A DNA stretch of 64,000 bases from Streptomyces bathyalis (GCF_015910445.1 NZ_CP048882.1:3534001-3598000), one strand, 5' to 3'. Numbered from the stretch's first letter, positions 8,668 to 17,319 are shown. Program-made: numbers and translations. Notes: a model not told the origin generated them from the sequence alone.

Positions 8668-9639
8668 TCAGCCAGCGCCGCGCCGCAGTCGCGCGACGAT
8701 TCTGGCGTCGCGGGCCATGTCCGGCGACAGCCGGACGTCAAGCAGGTCCAACGCAGAGAGGAGCTGATCGACCGTTACACAGGCACCGGTGAAGTCCGCA
8801 CAGATCAGCTCCGCGTCGGTGAGGTCTGCACCCAACAGCCGGGCGCCGGTGAGGTTCACCTCGGACAGCAAGGCGTCGGTGAGGTTCGCATCGATCAACT
8901 GGGCGTGAGTGAGGTTCGCACCGCACAAATCAGCATCGGTGAGGATCGACTTCTCCAGCAAGGCGTTGGTGAGGTCCGCGCCTTGCAAGTCTGCCCCGAC
9001 CAGACAGAGGTTTCTGAGGTCCAAAGCGTGGTCCCAGACGTGTGCGCGGCTTTCGGGTCTGGTCAGCGCGGTCAATGCGGCCTGAATATCGGCGTCCGGG
9101 CGGTCCAGCGACGCCGGTGGTCTCATGTGCCGGACAAAGTGCCCCAGTACGCGAGCGGCGTCGGCGGCATGGTCGGGCGCGTCGCGGATGATCTGTTCCA
9201 GGGCGAGGATGCCGCCGATGCGGACGTAAATGTGCTCCGAGTCAAGCCGCTCCAAGGCCTTGGTGAAACGGTCAGTGACCTGACCGCGGTGGTTCAGACG
9301 ATAGGTGCTGGCGGTGTAGAACAGCGCGACACCTGCGCCGATCGCCGCTACGCAGGTGACCATCGCCGTTCGCAAGCCCGTCACCAACGTCGCCGAGCCC
9401 ACTCCTTCACCGATCGAGTCGGTGTCGAGGTACTGACCGTCGAGCAGGTACGGGAGCTTCCACACCCCAAGCGGCAGCCCGACGAGGAGGACCAAGGCCG
9501 CGAGTCCCAACAACACCCGACTGTCTATGCGTTGGGCGTGGCGCCCGCGCATCGCCCGTGTACGCCGCTTCTTGAGCTGTGACGGTGTCGGGGCAGAGCG
9601 GCGAACACGCCGCAGTAACGCGATTCTCATGACGGCCAC
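8668..9639 (-). CDS. pentapeptide-repeat membrane protein
   Basis: The 323-residue protein has a basic N-terminus, two predicted transmembrane helices (VLLGLAALVLLVGLPLGV and TAMVTCVAAIGAGVALFY), a helical linker (LERLDSEHIYVRIGGILALEQI), and then a run of A(D/N)Lxx pentapeptides from about residue 210 to 295. The architecture (two helices, linker, right-handed quadrilateral beta-helix facing the cytosol) is common in actinobacteria with unknown role. It converges on dnaE2. Confidence 0.82.
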   Translation of the reverse strand: MAVMRIALLRRVRRSAPTPSQLKKRRTRAMRGRHAQRIDSRVLLGLAALVLLVGLPLGVWKLPYLLDGQYLDTDSIGEGVGSATLVTGLRTAMVTCVAAIGAGVALFYTASTYRLNHRGQVTDRFTKALERLDSEHIYVRIGGILALEQIIRDAPDHAADAARVLGHFVRHMRPPASLDRPDADIQAALTALTRPESRAHVWDHALDLRNLCLVGADLQGADLTNALLEKSILTDADLCGANLTHAQLIDANLTDALLSEVNLTGARLLGADLTDAELICADFTGACVTVDQLLSALDLLDVRLSPDMARDARIVARLRRGAG

Positions 9640-9771
9640 GATGCCGTCGCGCAGTGACCCCGCACCAGCCGAAACAGCCCTGAACGACGACGGGGCGCCC
9701 TACCAGTCCCGCCAGACCAGGGCGCCCCATGCGGCGAGATAACCGTACACCGAGCAGCACAGGAGCCTGCG

Positions 9772-10504
9772 GTGATCCCCGCCCGCACCGCACAGCAGAA
9801 CCTCGCCGTCGTCACCCACCACTGGGACGACTCACCGACGCACTCGGCACCCCCAACACCGTGTCCTGGCCCCCGTCAGGCCTCGCTGCATACCTCAACG
9901 CCCTCGACCAGCTCGACGCCGACGAGATCGCCCTCGCCCGGCAGGCCCGCTTGGAGGACCGCGCCGACCGCCCGTACGACGCACTCGACGAACGCCCCGT
10001 CCCCATCCGCGTCGCCGTGCACGACACCATGCGCACCGTCGAACTCGCTCTCTTCGACTGCGCCGACCAGATCGCCAGCGCAGTGCAACGCCCCGCCGCC
10101 CGCGTGAAGTCGGCCGGCCCGGCGACGAAATCGGCCGACGCCTCTCACTGGCCGCAGCGCAGGACCAGGCCGACACCGCACGCTGGTCCTACGTCACGCA
10201 TCCCACCCGTACGGCGCCGCTCGCCGCAGTGTGGCTGACGCACCGCCTCGATGAAGCCCCGGGCCCGTTCCGCGAGTTGAACGCCGTCCAGGTCGACCGC
10301 ATCACGTCCGTGGCCCGCTCGGCGGCCGAACGCGTCGAGTCCGCGCTGGACATGACCCGACGCACACGCGTCATCCAAGAACCGTGCCCGCACTGCCGGG
10401 GCACCCTCGAAGTCGAAGGAGGCGACGGCCGCCCGCCCGCGGTGCGCTGCACGCGAAGCAGCTGCGGATGGACACGGTCGGCACCCGATCCCGCAGCCGC
10501 CTGA
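9772..10504 (+). pseudogene. frameshifted hypothetical protein with C-terminal zinc-ribbon-like end
   Basis: GTG 9772 has AGGAG 6 nt upstream and begins IPARTAQQNLAVVTHHWDD. The sense then moves to another frame near 9830 (LTDALGTP...GLAAYLNALDQLDADEIALARQARLEDRA) and again near 10100 (GDEIGRRLSLAAAQDQ...FRELNAVQVDRI). The end carries CPHCRG and a second Cys pair (CTRSSCG). The three pieces join into one plausible protein only if two frameshifts are allowed, so the gene is broken or the sequence has errors. The family is a Streptomyces/phage-type hypothetical. Confidence 0.55.
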
Positions 10505-10840
10505 CCTCGCGCCTGCCGGTGCCGCTCAATCCCTGGGCGGCACCGGGAGCGCGGCCGGTCCGGTGGGGCGGCCAGGCGCTCCATTCCAGTGAGTGACGCG
10601 GACCCCAGGGCTCTGGGGAGTGAATGCCGGGAATTCGCTGCCTTGCTGCGCCACCGCGCCGGGCATTCACCGCAACGTGACAGTTTGAAATGGTCGTTGA
10701 TACCTGATCGAATGAAGGACGTTGGGAACTGCTGCTGAGGAGCTGGAAATTCCATAGTCTCTTGGTGCACCGCGCCGGATGTTTCCGAAGGCGCCGTGCA
10801 TTCCATAACCCCATGCAGCACAGAAACGAGGCATGACTTC
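10505..10840. other. intergenic region, no gene seen
   Basis: No convincing reading frame or structured RNA was noticed in this 336-nt stretch. It has several less GC-rich patches (around 10680-10760) and probably carries the promoter and leader of the secreted lectin-like gene that follows. Confidence 0.5.
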
Positions 10841-11350
10841 GTGAAACGCTCAGCCAATCGGCTCCTTCTCGTCCTCGGCCTGCTCACAGCCCTGCTTGGC
10901 GGATTGACGGCAGGCTCCGCCACCGCGGTGAACGCCTCCCGGTGGGCCATCATCAACTACCAGACCGGCGGCCACCTGACGCCGTACTATTACGGCAAGA
11001 ATGACCGCGACGGCATTCACATCTGGACCGGCTACAAGAAGCCCACGGGTGACGGTAACCAGTGGACATTCAGGTCCGTCAACGGTGGCACCCAAATTCG
11101 CAATGAGAAGACACAAAAGTGTCTCAGGCCGGTCAGGTTCGGCAGCCAGACCCGTGTGGAGCAATGGGAGTGCGGCTCCACCCCGGAATTCCAGTGGCGG
11201 CTGACTTCTGCCGGTGGCACCTACAAGATCACCTCGGTCTCCACGGGTAACGTGCTCACGCCCTACAGCAAGAGCGCTCACAGTGTGGTGCTCCTGGAGG
11301 AGGACGAGGGCACCCAAAAGCAACGATGGGCCATCAACGCGCTCAACTGA
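10841..11350 (+). CDS. secreted ricin-type beta-trefoil (lectin-like) protein
   Basis: The 169-residue product has a Sec signal peptide (KRSANRLLLVLGLLTALLGGLTAGSATA), after which a single small domain follows the RICIN/beta-trefoil pattern: GGHLTPYYYG...NQWTFRSVNGGTQIRN, KCLRP, EFQWRLTSAGGTYKI, QRWAIN. The three repeated Q-W motifs mark the trefoil units. It lacks an attached catalytic domain, so it may bind carbohydrate or act as a small exported ligand. GTG 10841 is chosen because GAGG lies 9 nt upstream. Confidence 0.75.
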   Translation: MKRSANRLLLVLGLLTALLGGLTAGSATAVNASRWAIINYQTGGHLTPYYYGKNDRDGIHIWTGYKKPTGDGNQWTFRSVNGGTQIRNEKTQKCLRPVRFGSQTRVEQWECGSTPEFQWRLTSAGGTYKITSVSTGNVLTPYSKSAHSVVLLEEDEGTQKQRWAINALN

Positions 11351-11448
11351 GGCCGCTGAGGAAAGGGCTTCGACGTAGTCGCGTCGTGCCCGGGTCCGTG
11401 GTGACCCGTCAGGCAGCGATGGAAGGTCGCTAACCTCGACCTTGCATG

Positions 11449-11476
11449 AGGGTCCGTCAGCAAGCTGACGGGCCCT
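11449..11476 (+). terminator. stem-loop terminator after the lectin-like gene
   Basis: The arms AGGGTCCGTCAG and CTGACGGGCCCT pair over 12 positions with one G-U and a 4-nt loop, followed by CTCTCT. The rest of 11351-11750 shows no gene. Confidence 0.5.
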
Positions 11477-11750
11477 CTCTGCTGGCTTGGCGCGGAGCAG
11501 CCGGCGGCTGCGTATCGCCTTCCGAGAACCCGTACCGCGCCGACGATATCCGCGCCGCCAACCGGCCCAGCGTGGGGGCGCCGAAGCGACATCCGCTGAC
11601 CGCGCCAGCGTATCGACTCACGGACCCTTACCCGGGGGAACCGGGGGGACCGACGAATGGGAGCACCGGGGGGGTGAAGGGGCAGGCCTGCCATGTCGTT
11701 CCGTTGACGGTCCTCGCTCGTTGAACAGCAAGACACCATGAGGAGGATCG

Positions 11751-11957
11751 ATGAAGTACACGAAACGCCTTGGCGCACTGGCCGCACTGACACTGGCAGG
11801 AGCAATCCTGGGCACAGGAACAGCTTCTGCGGCGGAGTCCACCGTTACCGTCTTCGGAACGAAGATTCCTATCCCGGGCTTGGAACATGACGCAGTGGCC
11901 CCGCATGCCAGCCAGGGCAGCTTCTCTCTGCCCTTGGGGGACCTGACCACCCTCTGA
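11751..11957 (+). CDS. small exported peptide, unknown function
   Basis: A strong ribosome site (GAGGAGGATCG) precedes ATG 11751. The 68-residue product has a classical signal peptide ending ASA, leaving a mature peptide of about 40 residues with no cysteine and no recognised domain. Its size and signal suggest an exported peptide or cell-surface factor. The translation signals support a real gene. Confidence 0.6.
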   Translation: MKYTKRLGALAALTLAGAILGTGTASAAESTVTVFGTKIPIPGLEHDAVAPHASQGSFSLPLGDLTTL

Positions 11958-12002
11958 GCCCCTAGCTCTTCCGGCTCGGGGAATCGTTCCTGTCGGCGCC
12001 GC

Positions 12003-12431
12003 TCACTCCTTGGGCGGCACCGGCAGATACACGAACTCGCCGTCGGCTTCCTCCCACGTGACGCAGATTTCGGGCCGCGCCGTTTCGGGAAGCTCGAAGT
12101 CGAGGGACCGCCCAGGCTCCAGGTCGAACCCATCACGCAACCCCTCGAACTCCTCGACCACGATCACGCACGACGCGACCTCGCGTCCGACGTTCCGAAG
12201 CCGTAGCCAGCGGTCTTCAATGTGCTCCAGCCGCATGTGCGACTGCCGTGCCGCGACCCTCCGCACGTGGGCTTCCTCCTGCTGGAGCGCAAGGGAACCC
12301 GCGGCCGAGGCCGCTGACGACTGCGCCGCGTCCGCCGACCGCTTCCCGTCGCTGCGCGCCTTCCAGCTGACCGCCACGGCAACGCCCGACAGCACGAGCG
12401 CGGCCCACGCGGGCACGTCCCCCCAGTCCAT
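12003..12431 (-). CDS. membrane-anchored hypothetical protein
   Basis: The 142-residue protein has one N-terminal transmembrane helix (AWAALVLSGVAVAVSW), a short helical segment, and a C-terminal beta-rich domain (WLRLRNVGREVASCVIVV...LDFELPETARPEICVTWEEADG). This helix-plus-beta-domain layout recurs in Streptomyces genomes around integrated elements; the broken gene at 45949-46348 appears to be of a similar type. Function unknown. Confidence 0.6.
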   Translation of the reverse strand: MDWGDVPAWAALVLSGVAVAVSWKARSDGKRSADAAQSSAASAAGSLALQQEEAHVRRVAARQSHMRLEHIEDRWLRLRNVGREVASCVIVVEEFEGLRDGFDLEPGRSLDFELPETARPEICVTWEEADGEFVYLPVPPKE

Positions 12432-12465
12432 GCCAGGACGGTATGCACCACGCCCCTGACCTCGG

Positions 12466-12735
12466 ATGGGTTATGCCGTTTCGTTGCCAAGCCGGTGCGG
12501 GTACCTGCTCGCCATACCGGACGACGACGAGCTGTGGACCGCCGCCCAGGCCGCAGAGCACTTCGGCTACACCGGCCCCAATGCGGCCGGCCAAGCCCGC
12601 GCCTCGCTACGACGATGGGGAGTCGAGCCCGTCCGCCCGCCGCGTCCGAACGTGCTGAACCTGTACTACGCGGACGAGGTTCGCAGCGCATACATCGGCC
12701 GGCCCGGCGTGAGCCACCGCTCGGACCTCGACTGA
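12466..12735 (+). CDS. small helix-turn-helix-like hypothetical protein
   Basis: The 89-residue frame carries DELWTAAQAAEHFGYTGPNAAGQARASLRRWGVEPV, which resembles the N-terminal winged-helix recognition segment used by excisionase/MerR-like DNA-binding proteins. The first residues (MGYAVSLPSRCGYL) look unnatural, so the true start may be a little downstream. It is divergent to the membrane protein at 12003. Confidence 0.5.
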   Translation: MGYAVSLPSRCGYLLAIPDDDELWTAAQAAEHFGYTGPNAAGQARASLRRWGVEPVRPPRPNVLNLYYADEVRSAYIGRPGVSHRSDLD

Positions 12736-12807
12736 CGGGCAGTCGTACAACCGCCCTCTACCCGCCCATTACCCGCCCTCTGTCCGCCTCTTGCGGAGCA
12801 GGTCCAC

Positions 12808-12990
12808 GTGAACCCTAGCGACACAGGCAGAGAAGAGGCAGGGCGCACGAACCAGGAGCCCACAGTCGACGAGACCGCCGAAGAAGAGCGCCGCACGGGG
12901 CGGCCATTGACGGTGCGTAATGCGGCGATCCTGGCCCACAGATGGCCCACACAGGCTGGTCAAAGCCGAGAAATACGCGGAACTGGGTGA
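12808..12990 (+). CDS. possible 60-residue hypothetical protein next to the left att site
   Basis: A GTG start with GGAG about 9 nt upstream opens a 60-residue acidic, low-complexity frame ending 72 nt before the left 61-bp repeat. Its C-terminal codons (PTQAGQ-RE-RGT) resemble the tail of the gene at 15708-16325, including the surrounding DNA CCCACACAGGC-GGTCA, so this may be a duplicated gene end and not a gene of its own. Confidence 0.25.
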   Translation: MNPSDTGREEAGRTNQEPTVDETAEEERRTGRPLTVRNAAILAHRWPTQAGQSREIRGTG

Positions 12991-13004
12991 GACAGAGTGC
13001 GCGC

Positions 13005-13040
13005 AGAGGGCGCACCCCCCGAACCGGAGACGCGCCCTCT
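13005..13040 (-). terminator. hairpin flanking the left att repeat
   Basis: AGAGGGCGC and GCGCCCTCT form a 9-bp stem 22 nt left of the 61-bp repeat. In minus-strand sense this lies just downstream of the tRNA-Ser 3' end, the position expected of the original tRNA terminator. Comparable hairpins flank the other two att copies (46627 and 55596). Confidence 0.4.
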
Positions 13041-13062
13041 GACCTGCTACTTCTCTGACCTC

Positions 13063-13123
13063 GGCGGAGGCGGTGGGATTCGAACCCACGGTGAGGGATC
13101 ACCTCACGACGGTTTTCAAGACC
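13063..13123 (-). repeat. att site: 61-bp copy of tRNA-Ser 3' half (left end)
   Basis: Sixty-one bases are identical to 46679-46739. Read on the minus strand they are the anticodon stem-loop (TCTTGAAAACC, anticodon UGA), a long variable arm, T-arm and 3' acceptor strand of a tRNA-Ser. The 5' half of the tRNA is missing, so this is not a working tRNA gene. In tRNA-targeting elements the fragment at the far end is the original chromosomal 3' end displaced by integration. Confidence 0.85.
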
Positions 13124-13194
13124 ATGCGCCCACATGTTGTCTCATGCCTCTGACCTGCTATTGCACCAATCAGGGCACCAACCGGGCAATGACT

Positions 13195-13214
13195 TGTCCG
13201 CGGCTTGTCCGTAG
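13195..13214 (+). promoter_or_regulatory. candidate integrase arm-type site (left, first element)
   Basis: The sequence TGTCCGCGGCTTGTCCGTAG contains two TGTCCG repeats and matches 46564-46583 at 18 of 20 positions. It lies 71 nt inside the left repeat; the partner lies 95 nt inside the right repeat. Paired subterminal direct repeats on both sides of attP are the usual arm sites of tyrosine recombinases. On the minus strand the local frame encodes a possible integrase C-terminal relic that ends 16 nt from the att repeat. Confidence 0.45.
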
Positions 13215-13499
13215 GGCTGTGAAGAGCCAGCGCCTGGGCCGGGAAGCCCCATCCGCCCGGCACCCGCTGTGGCTCATCTGATCCAGGCGAAGGGTCCCGG
13301 GTGGGGCGGCGCCGGCACGTCTGCACGCTGGTCACATGCCTGCGCCGATCGTCGTGCATCCGCCGTCCCCGTCCGGCGGGCGTGTAAAGCATCTCCCGAG
13401 ACAGGACACTCACCAGCCTCAGCGGTGAGTAACAACTTTCCTTACGGCTTCAAGGGCTCGCTCCGCTCGCCGCGCGGCCCGGCTTGCCGGCGGGGCCGG

Positions 13500-13664
13500 T
13501 CGGCTCCACGGCTTTAGGCAGCCACCTTGGGGCGAGCCTCCAAGATCAGGGGCTCACTTCGGGCCATTGCGGGCAGATCAGGAGACTGCCCGAGTCGCAG
13601 GAAGCTTACGAGCCCCTGATCTCTCGCCCCAAGGCAGCTCCAGCCCAAAGCCGCTACACCGACC
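13500..13664 (+). repeat. 165-bp stem-loop repeat, copy A
   Basis: This stretch is about 90% identical by eye to 54721-54884. It forms a large hairpin: TTGGGGCGAG (13527-13536) pairs with CTCGCCCCAA (13623-13632), AGATCAGGGGCTC (13543-13555) pairs with GAGCCCCTGATCT (13610-13622), and an inner CGGGCAG/CTGCCCG adds a top stem. Changes between copies mostly lie outside the long stems. A structured non-coding element present once in each mobile element could be a single-strand origin of rolling-circle replication or a regulatory RNA. The flanking 13124-13499 and 13665-13871 hold no other gene. Confidence 0.6.
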
Positions 13665-13871
13665 TCAGGGGCGTAGATTCGCAGTCTCCGACAAGCACAC
13701 ATCTAGACCTTCAACCCACCGTAAGCAGCTTGCCAAGACAACATAATCGAACACACGCACGTACTAAACTTGGCCAAGTTGACCGAAACATACCTTTCTG
13801 CACACAATCTCTACACTTTTACCAACTCTTGTGCCATCCTCAACCAATTACTTCGCAACTGGGGGGTTGGG

Positions 13872-15509
13872 ATGCGCGTCTCTATTTATCTCTTTCGTGC
13901 AGAGGCTCAGGGATTCGAAGGTCTGCTGCGCGATTTCTCTTTAAGCTCGCAGAGGCCGGAAGAGCGAGTAACCATACCTGACAATCAAGGGAGCCTGGAT
14001 TGTCGGGTTTGGGTCATGCCCGGCCATCCGAAGGAACCAAAATGGGCTGCAGCTCTGTCGCCCCTCGTGGATGTCACTGACCTGAAAAACTCAAACAATT
14101 CAGTCGCCGTACTATTCAAAGTTGCGGACCGCTTTTTTGCTGTGTGCTTCGGGTATGCACAATCAATGCTCAACAACGAGCTACTGGAGCCAGAATTCGG
14201 ACTGCGCGTAACGGCGAACATGGCAGATCCGATGAAGATTTCCGCCATGCAAGTTCGAACCGTGGACGCGAACTCTAGGCAGCAGCGAAGCCAAACAGCA
14301 AATAGGTCTCGCGTTGCAGAATTCGACCTAGAAGTAGAACGAGAGTGGCTCAGGTACCTCAAGGCCGACGTCACGGAGGATTTGAACTGGGCGACAGGCG
14401 TGGGGGGATCTCAGGCTTTGTCGCTCACAACTGATACCGACCTTCTCGAATTCCCAGGCCTCCTTTCTCAGCTTCTCGACAAGTTTGAGTCGGAAGACTA
14501 CAAGGAGAAGTTTCCGTACCTCGACAATTTTGTGCCCGTGTCCAAGGGTGATCCAGTACTGGAAAATCTCTGGAGTGCGCTGTGTAGCGCGCTGGAGGAC
14601 TCGACTAGTAAAAAGATCGGTGTGGCATGCCCAGACGACCTGCTAGGCGCAGACGTCTCCTACTGGAAGATCTCCGGTGACCGGATACGGAAGCGAGAGC
14701 CACTGGAGGAGCTTGACCTCGCGAGCATGCTTACGAGGCTTCCTGAAAATGATCTTGACGAAAAGTTGAAAAAGCTCAAGATCACGCCGTTCGATGCATC
14801 CGATTCCCCCATGCGTCCCAAACGATCGCTGACAGACTACTTCGTATTCGAAACAGAAACGGCCGAAGAGACGTACGCGCTCTGCCTAGGTCAATGGTTT
14901 CGAATTGCAGCAGGATACCTACACGAAATCAACAGCCGAATCGACCAGATCGAGGACGTAACTGAAGGCATAGGTCTTCCCCCATGGCTGCCAAATCTCG
15001 ATGGTTCATATAAGACAGAAACCGAATACAATGAAGATGTCGCAGATGAGTGCGGGCACATTCTTCTCGACACGAAGAACTTCATGATCGGTGGCTCGCA
15101 TCAAAAGGTAGAGGTGTGCGATCTCCTCACCAAAGAATATGACTTTGTGTGTGTGAAGAAAATGGAAGACTCACCCACCATGTCGCACCTGTTCAGTCAA
15201 GCAGCTGTATCAGCAGATCTATACGTTGAGAATGCGGTTGGAAGCGGTCGAGACTCGCAAATCGGCTACGCCGATAAGACGCGAAATCAATACAATGAAA
15301 AGTGGGGTGACGTAACAGCCGTTGAGAACAACAAGAGAATGATCTTGGCAATCGCGACCAGTAAGGACGGGCCACTTGCGAGATCACTGTTCTTCTTCAG
15401 TAAGGTGAATCTCGTTAAGCGTGTATCCGAGATCAGGAAGGCAGGATTCGGAGTGGCGTTGGCGAAGATTTCTCGTCCAACACCCGCGACCGTAGTCGGA
15501 CGAGGATGA
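13872..15509 (+). CDS. sporadically distributed TIGR04141/DUF6119-family protein
   Basis: The 545-residue protein begins MRVSIYLFRAEAQGFEGLLRDF and continues with VTDLKNSNNSVAVLFKVADRFFAVCFGYAQSMLNNELLEPEFGLRV, the hallmark opening of the TIGR04141 (DUF6119) family. The C-terminal half contains FEVCDLLTKEYD-like and TMSHLFSQAAVSADLY blocks of the same family. ATG 13872 matches family starts. The gene is visibly less GC-rich than its surroundings and contains a TTA leucine codon at 13941-13943, so expression may depend on the bldA tRNA. Members occur sporadically on mobile DNA; biochemical function is unknown to me. Confidence 0.72.
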   Translation: MRVSIYLFRAEAQGFEGLLRDFSLSSQRPEERVTIPDNQGSLDCRVWVMPGHPKEPKWAAALSPLVDVTDLKNSNNSVAVLFKVADRFFAVCFGYAQSMLNNELLEPEFGLRVTANMADPMKISAMQVRTVDANSRQQRSQTANRSRVAEFDLEVEREWLRYLKADVTEDLNWATGVGGSQALSLTTDTDLLEFPGLLSQLLDKFESEDYKEKFPYLDNFVPVSKGDPVLENLWSALCSALEDSTSKKIGVACPDDLLGADVSYWKISGDRIRKREPLEELDLASMLTRLPENDLDEKLKKLKITPFDASDSPMRPKRSLTDYFVFETETAEETYALCLGQWFRIAAGYLHEINSRIDQIEDVTEGIGLPPWLPNLDGSYKTETEYNEDVADECGHILLDTKNFMIGGSHQKVEVCDLLTKEYDFVCVKKMEDSPTMSHLFSQAAVSADLYVENAVGSGRDSQIGYADKTRNQYNEKWGDVTAVENNKRMILAIATSKDGPLARSLFFFSKVNLVKRVSEIRKAGFGVALAKISRPTPATVVGRG

Positions 15510-15619
15510 ACCCAGGAAGTTAGTCGATCGGCTGAGATGATCAGCGACCGTCGTGCCTATAATTCGTCACACGAGTCCGCCGGGATAGGACCTTTCTGTC
15601 ATCCACGAATGGCTCGGAA

Positions 15620-15663
15620 CTGCATGCACCTGCATGACACGACGTCGATGCAGGTGCATGCAG
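15620..15663. promoter_or_regulatory. perfect 16-bp inverted repeat before the gene at 15708
   Basis: CTGCATGCACCTGCAT (15620-15635) and ATGCAGGTGCATGCAG (15648-15663) are exact reverse complements around a 12-nt spacer. It lies 44 nt upstream of the start codon and has no T-run, so it is better read as an operator or leader structure than as a terminator of the TIGR04141 gene. Confidence 0.5.
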
Positions 15664-15707
15664 CATCCTCTGAGGGAGGGCGCTCTACTGGCGATGAGGG
15701 GGAAACC

Positions 15708-16325
15708 GTGGATCAGGGGTGGGCCGCCGTGTTGGCTGCGGCCATGGGATTGATAGGCGCAGTAGGTGGATCTTTGGCTGGTGGGTACGCCGCAGTCCGA
15801 GGAGCGCGGGAAAGCGCAGATCGGGCGGCAAAGTCCGCCTTGGAACACGCCGAGCGGCAGGCTAACGATCAGTTTGAGCACTGGCTACGTCAAGAGCGCA
15901 GAGCTACATACAGCGACATGCTCCAAGATGCGGAGAACTTCCTTACGGCGCTGGCAACTCTCTGCAATCGCGTGGAGGAGCCGACTGAAGACCTACGCAT
16001 GGTCGAGGCACTGGAGAGTACGCTCACCGCGCACGTGAAGCTCATCAGGCGTTTGTCCACAGTGATGACAGTCGCTGGACGCACAGTCAAAAACGCCCTC
16101 AAAGCACACAATCAGGCCTGTGCGGTGGTGTCCCATTATCTAATGGGTCGTCAACGTCCGGATATTTCCAGTAAAACCCTTCGCGATTACCACGATACGG
16201 TGGCTAAGCGCTTCGGTGAGCTCACGATGTCAGTTGCTGTCGAAATGCAGACCCGCCCCTCCCGCTTGACCCACGCATCGCCCACACAGGCGGGTCAGGA
16301 ACGGGAAGCACGTGGAACGAGCTGA
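15708..16325 (+). CDS. membrane-anchored coiled-coil hypothetical protein
   Basis: The 205-residue protein has an N-terminal glycine-rich transmembrane helix (WAAVLAAAMGLIGAVGGSLAGGYAAV) followed by a long amphipathic helical region (ARESADRAAKSALEHAERQANDQFEHWLRQERRATYSDMLQDAENFL) and further helices. GTG 15708 follows GAGGGGGAAACC. It is 198 nt downstream of the TIGR04141 gene on the same strand and closed by a terminator at 16343. This helical, membrane-tethered type is common in streptomycete accessory DNA; no enzymatic motif is seen. Confidence 0.6.
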   Translation: MDQGWAAVLAAAMGLIGAVGGSLAGGYAAVRGARESADRAAKSALEHAERQANDQFEHWLRQERRATYSDMLQDAENFLTALATLCNRVEEPTEDLRMVEALESTLTAHVKLIRRLSTVMTVAGRTVKNALKAHNQACAVVSHYLMGRQRPDISSKTLRDYHDTVAKRFGELTMSVAVEMQTRPSRLTHASPTQAGQEREARGTS

Positions 16326-16342
16326 GACACGCTGAAGACACG

Positions 16343-16371
16343 AGGGGTGACCGTCGACGACGGTCACCCCT
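16343..16371 (+). terminator. strong intrinsic-type hairpin
   Basis: AGGGGTGACCGTC and GACGGTCACCCCT form a perfect 13-bp stem with a 3-nt loop, 17 nt after the stop codon at 16325. Confidence 0.75.
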
Positions 16372-16486
16372 CCAGAGCTCTTTTCAGGTTCGGCGACGCC
16401 CACCCTGACGGGCACCGTCGGGGGCCAAGGGGCATTGGAACTCAGCTCACGCCACCAAGAGGAGCCCCCTAGCTTCCCTGTACGCG

Positions 16487-16978
16487 TCAAGATCTGCTGC
16501 GGCCCCGATGTTGAGGGTCGTGCTCACACGGCTCGCGCGGTTCGTAACCGCCTGGGACGCCAGAGCCAACCGACTTCCAAAACGGGACGGCATCCAGATC
16601 GTGTCCGCCCAGGGTGTACCACTCCACCCCCTGGTTGTCGGCGCGCAGAGCTGCAAGGCCGGCACCAGCCAGCCCACAGCGGACGTACTGAGGCGCGGCA
16701 TAGGGCCACTCCACCCATCCAAGGCGGCATCTCCGACACACCCAGTACGTGACCGCGAAGGCGTCATCGTCGTCCAGCTCAGCCGCTCGCACGCGCCATC
16801 CTGCACGTTCGAAAGAGCCGCATTTCCGGTCGTTCCATGGCCCGCTGCGACCGAACTGCCCGCCAGTGAGCGTCCAAAGGAGCTTCCGCCATGCCCGTCG
16901 GGCCGCTGTGAATCGTATCTCCTGCGCTCGACGTGCCAGCTCCCGAGCTGCCGCTTGAGCGTCACCGTTCGAGTCCAT
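16487..16978 (-). CDS. hypothetical protein, possibly GNAT-like C-terminus
   Basis: The 163-residue protein starts MDSNGDAQAAARELARRAQEIRF and includes VCRRCRLGWVEWPYAAPQYVRCGLAGAGLAALRADN and WYTLGGHDLDAVPFWKSVG. The Q-x-x-G-L-A-x-A-G-L pattern and the FW-x-x-V-G ending resemble the acetyl-CoA-binding and C-terminal strands of GNAT acetyltransferases, but the N-terminal half is not recognisable. A CxxC pair precedes the GNAT-like part. The frame is open further upstream to 17104, but ATG 16978 gives the natural-looking product. Confidence 0.45.
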   Translation of the reverse strand: MDSNGDAQAAARELARRAQEIRFTAARRAWRKLLWTLTGGQFGRSGPWNDRKCGSFERAGWRVRAAELDDDDAFAVTYWVCRRCRLGWVEWPYAAPQYVRCGLAGAGLAALRADNQGVEWYTLGGHDLDAVPFWKSVGSGVPGGYEPREPCEHDPQHRGRSRS

Positions 16979-17023
16979 GTCCGGACCCTTCCCCGGCCGT
17001 GGTCGGAGGAACAGTCCTAGCCT

Positions 17024-17037
17024 GTTCCACGTGGAAC
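17024..17037. promoter_or_regulatory. parS-like palindrome in a gene-free stretch
   Basis: GTTCCACGTGGAAC is a perfect 14-bp palindrome that differs from the actinobacterial parS core GTTTCACGTGAAAC by one symmetric change. It could bind ParB or another regulator. The 341-nt gap 16979-17319 also holds a GCACCAGATGC motif repeated nearly three times (about 17090-17117). No gene was seen in the gap. Confidence 0.4.
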
Positions 17038-17319
17038 GGTGCAGCACTGGACACTGCGCCGACAGCCTCGTGTTCGCCGCACGACTCCCGCACCAGATGC
17101 GCACCAGATGCGCACCAGAAGAGGCGGTAAGCCACGGTCAACAGGGGCCAATAATCGGGGTCATTGAACGACTGAGAAAGGACTGCTCCGTGCAGGTCAG
17201 AGGTCAACTGGCCCGATCTGCACGGTGATTCCCAAGCCCAGCGCACGGGTTGATTCTCGTCACCCGTTCCACAAGGCCCCGAGCCAACCTCACAGGGGTG
17301 TATCACCAGCCCAAGGCGA

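Noticed and set aside
13063..13123. tRNA-Ser gene at the left repeat, and likewise at 46679
   Set aside because: Only the 3' half from the anticodon arm is present; the sequence beyond the anticodon does not form a D-arm or acceptor strand, so these are att copies.
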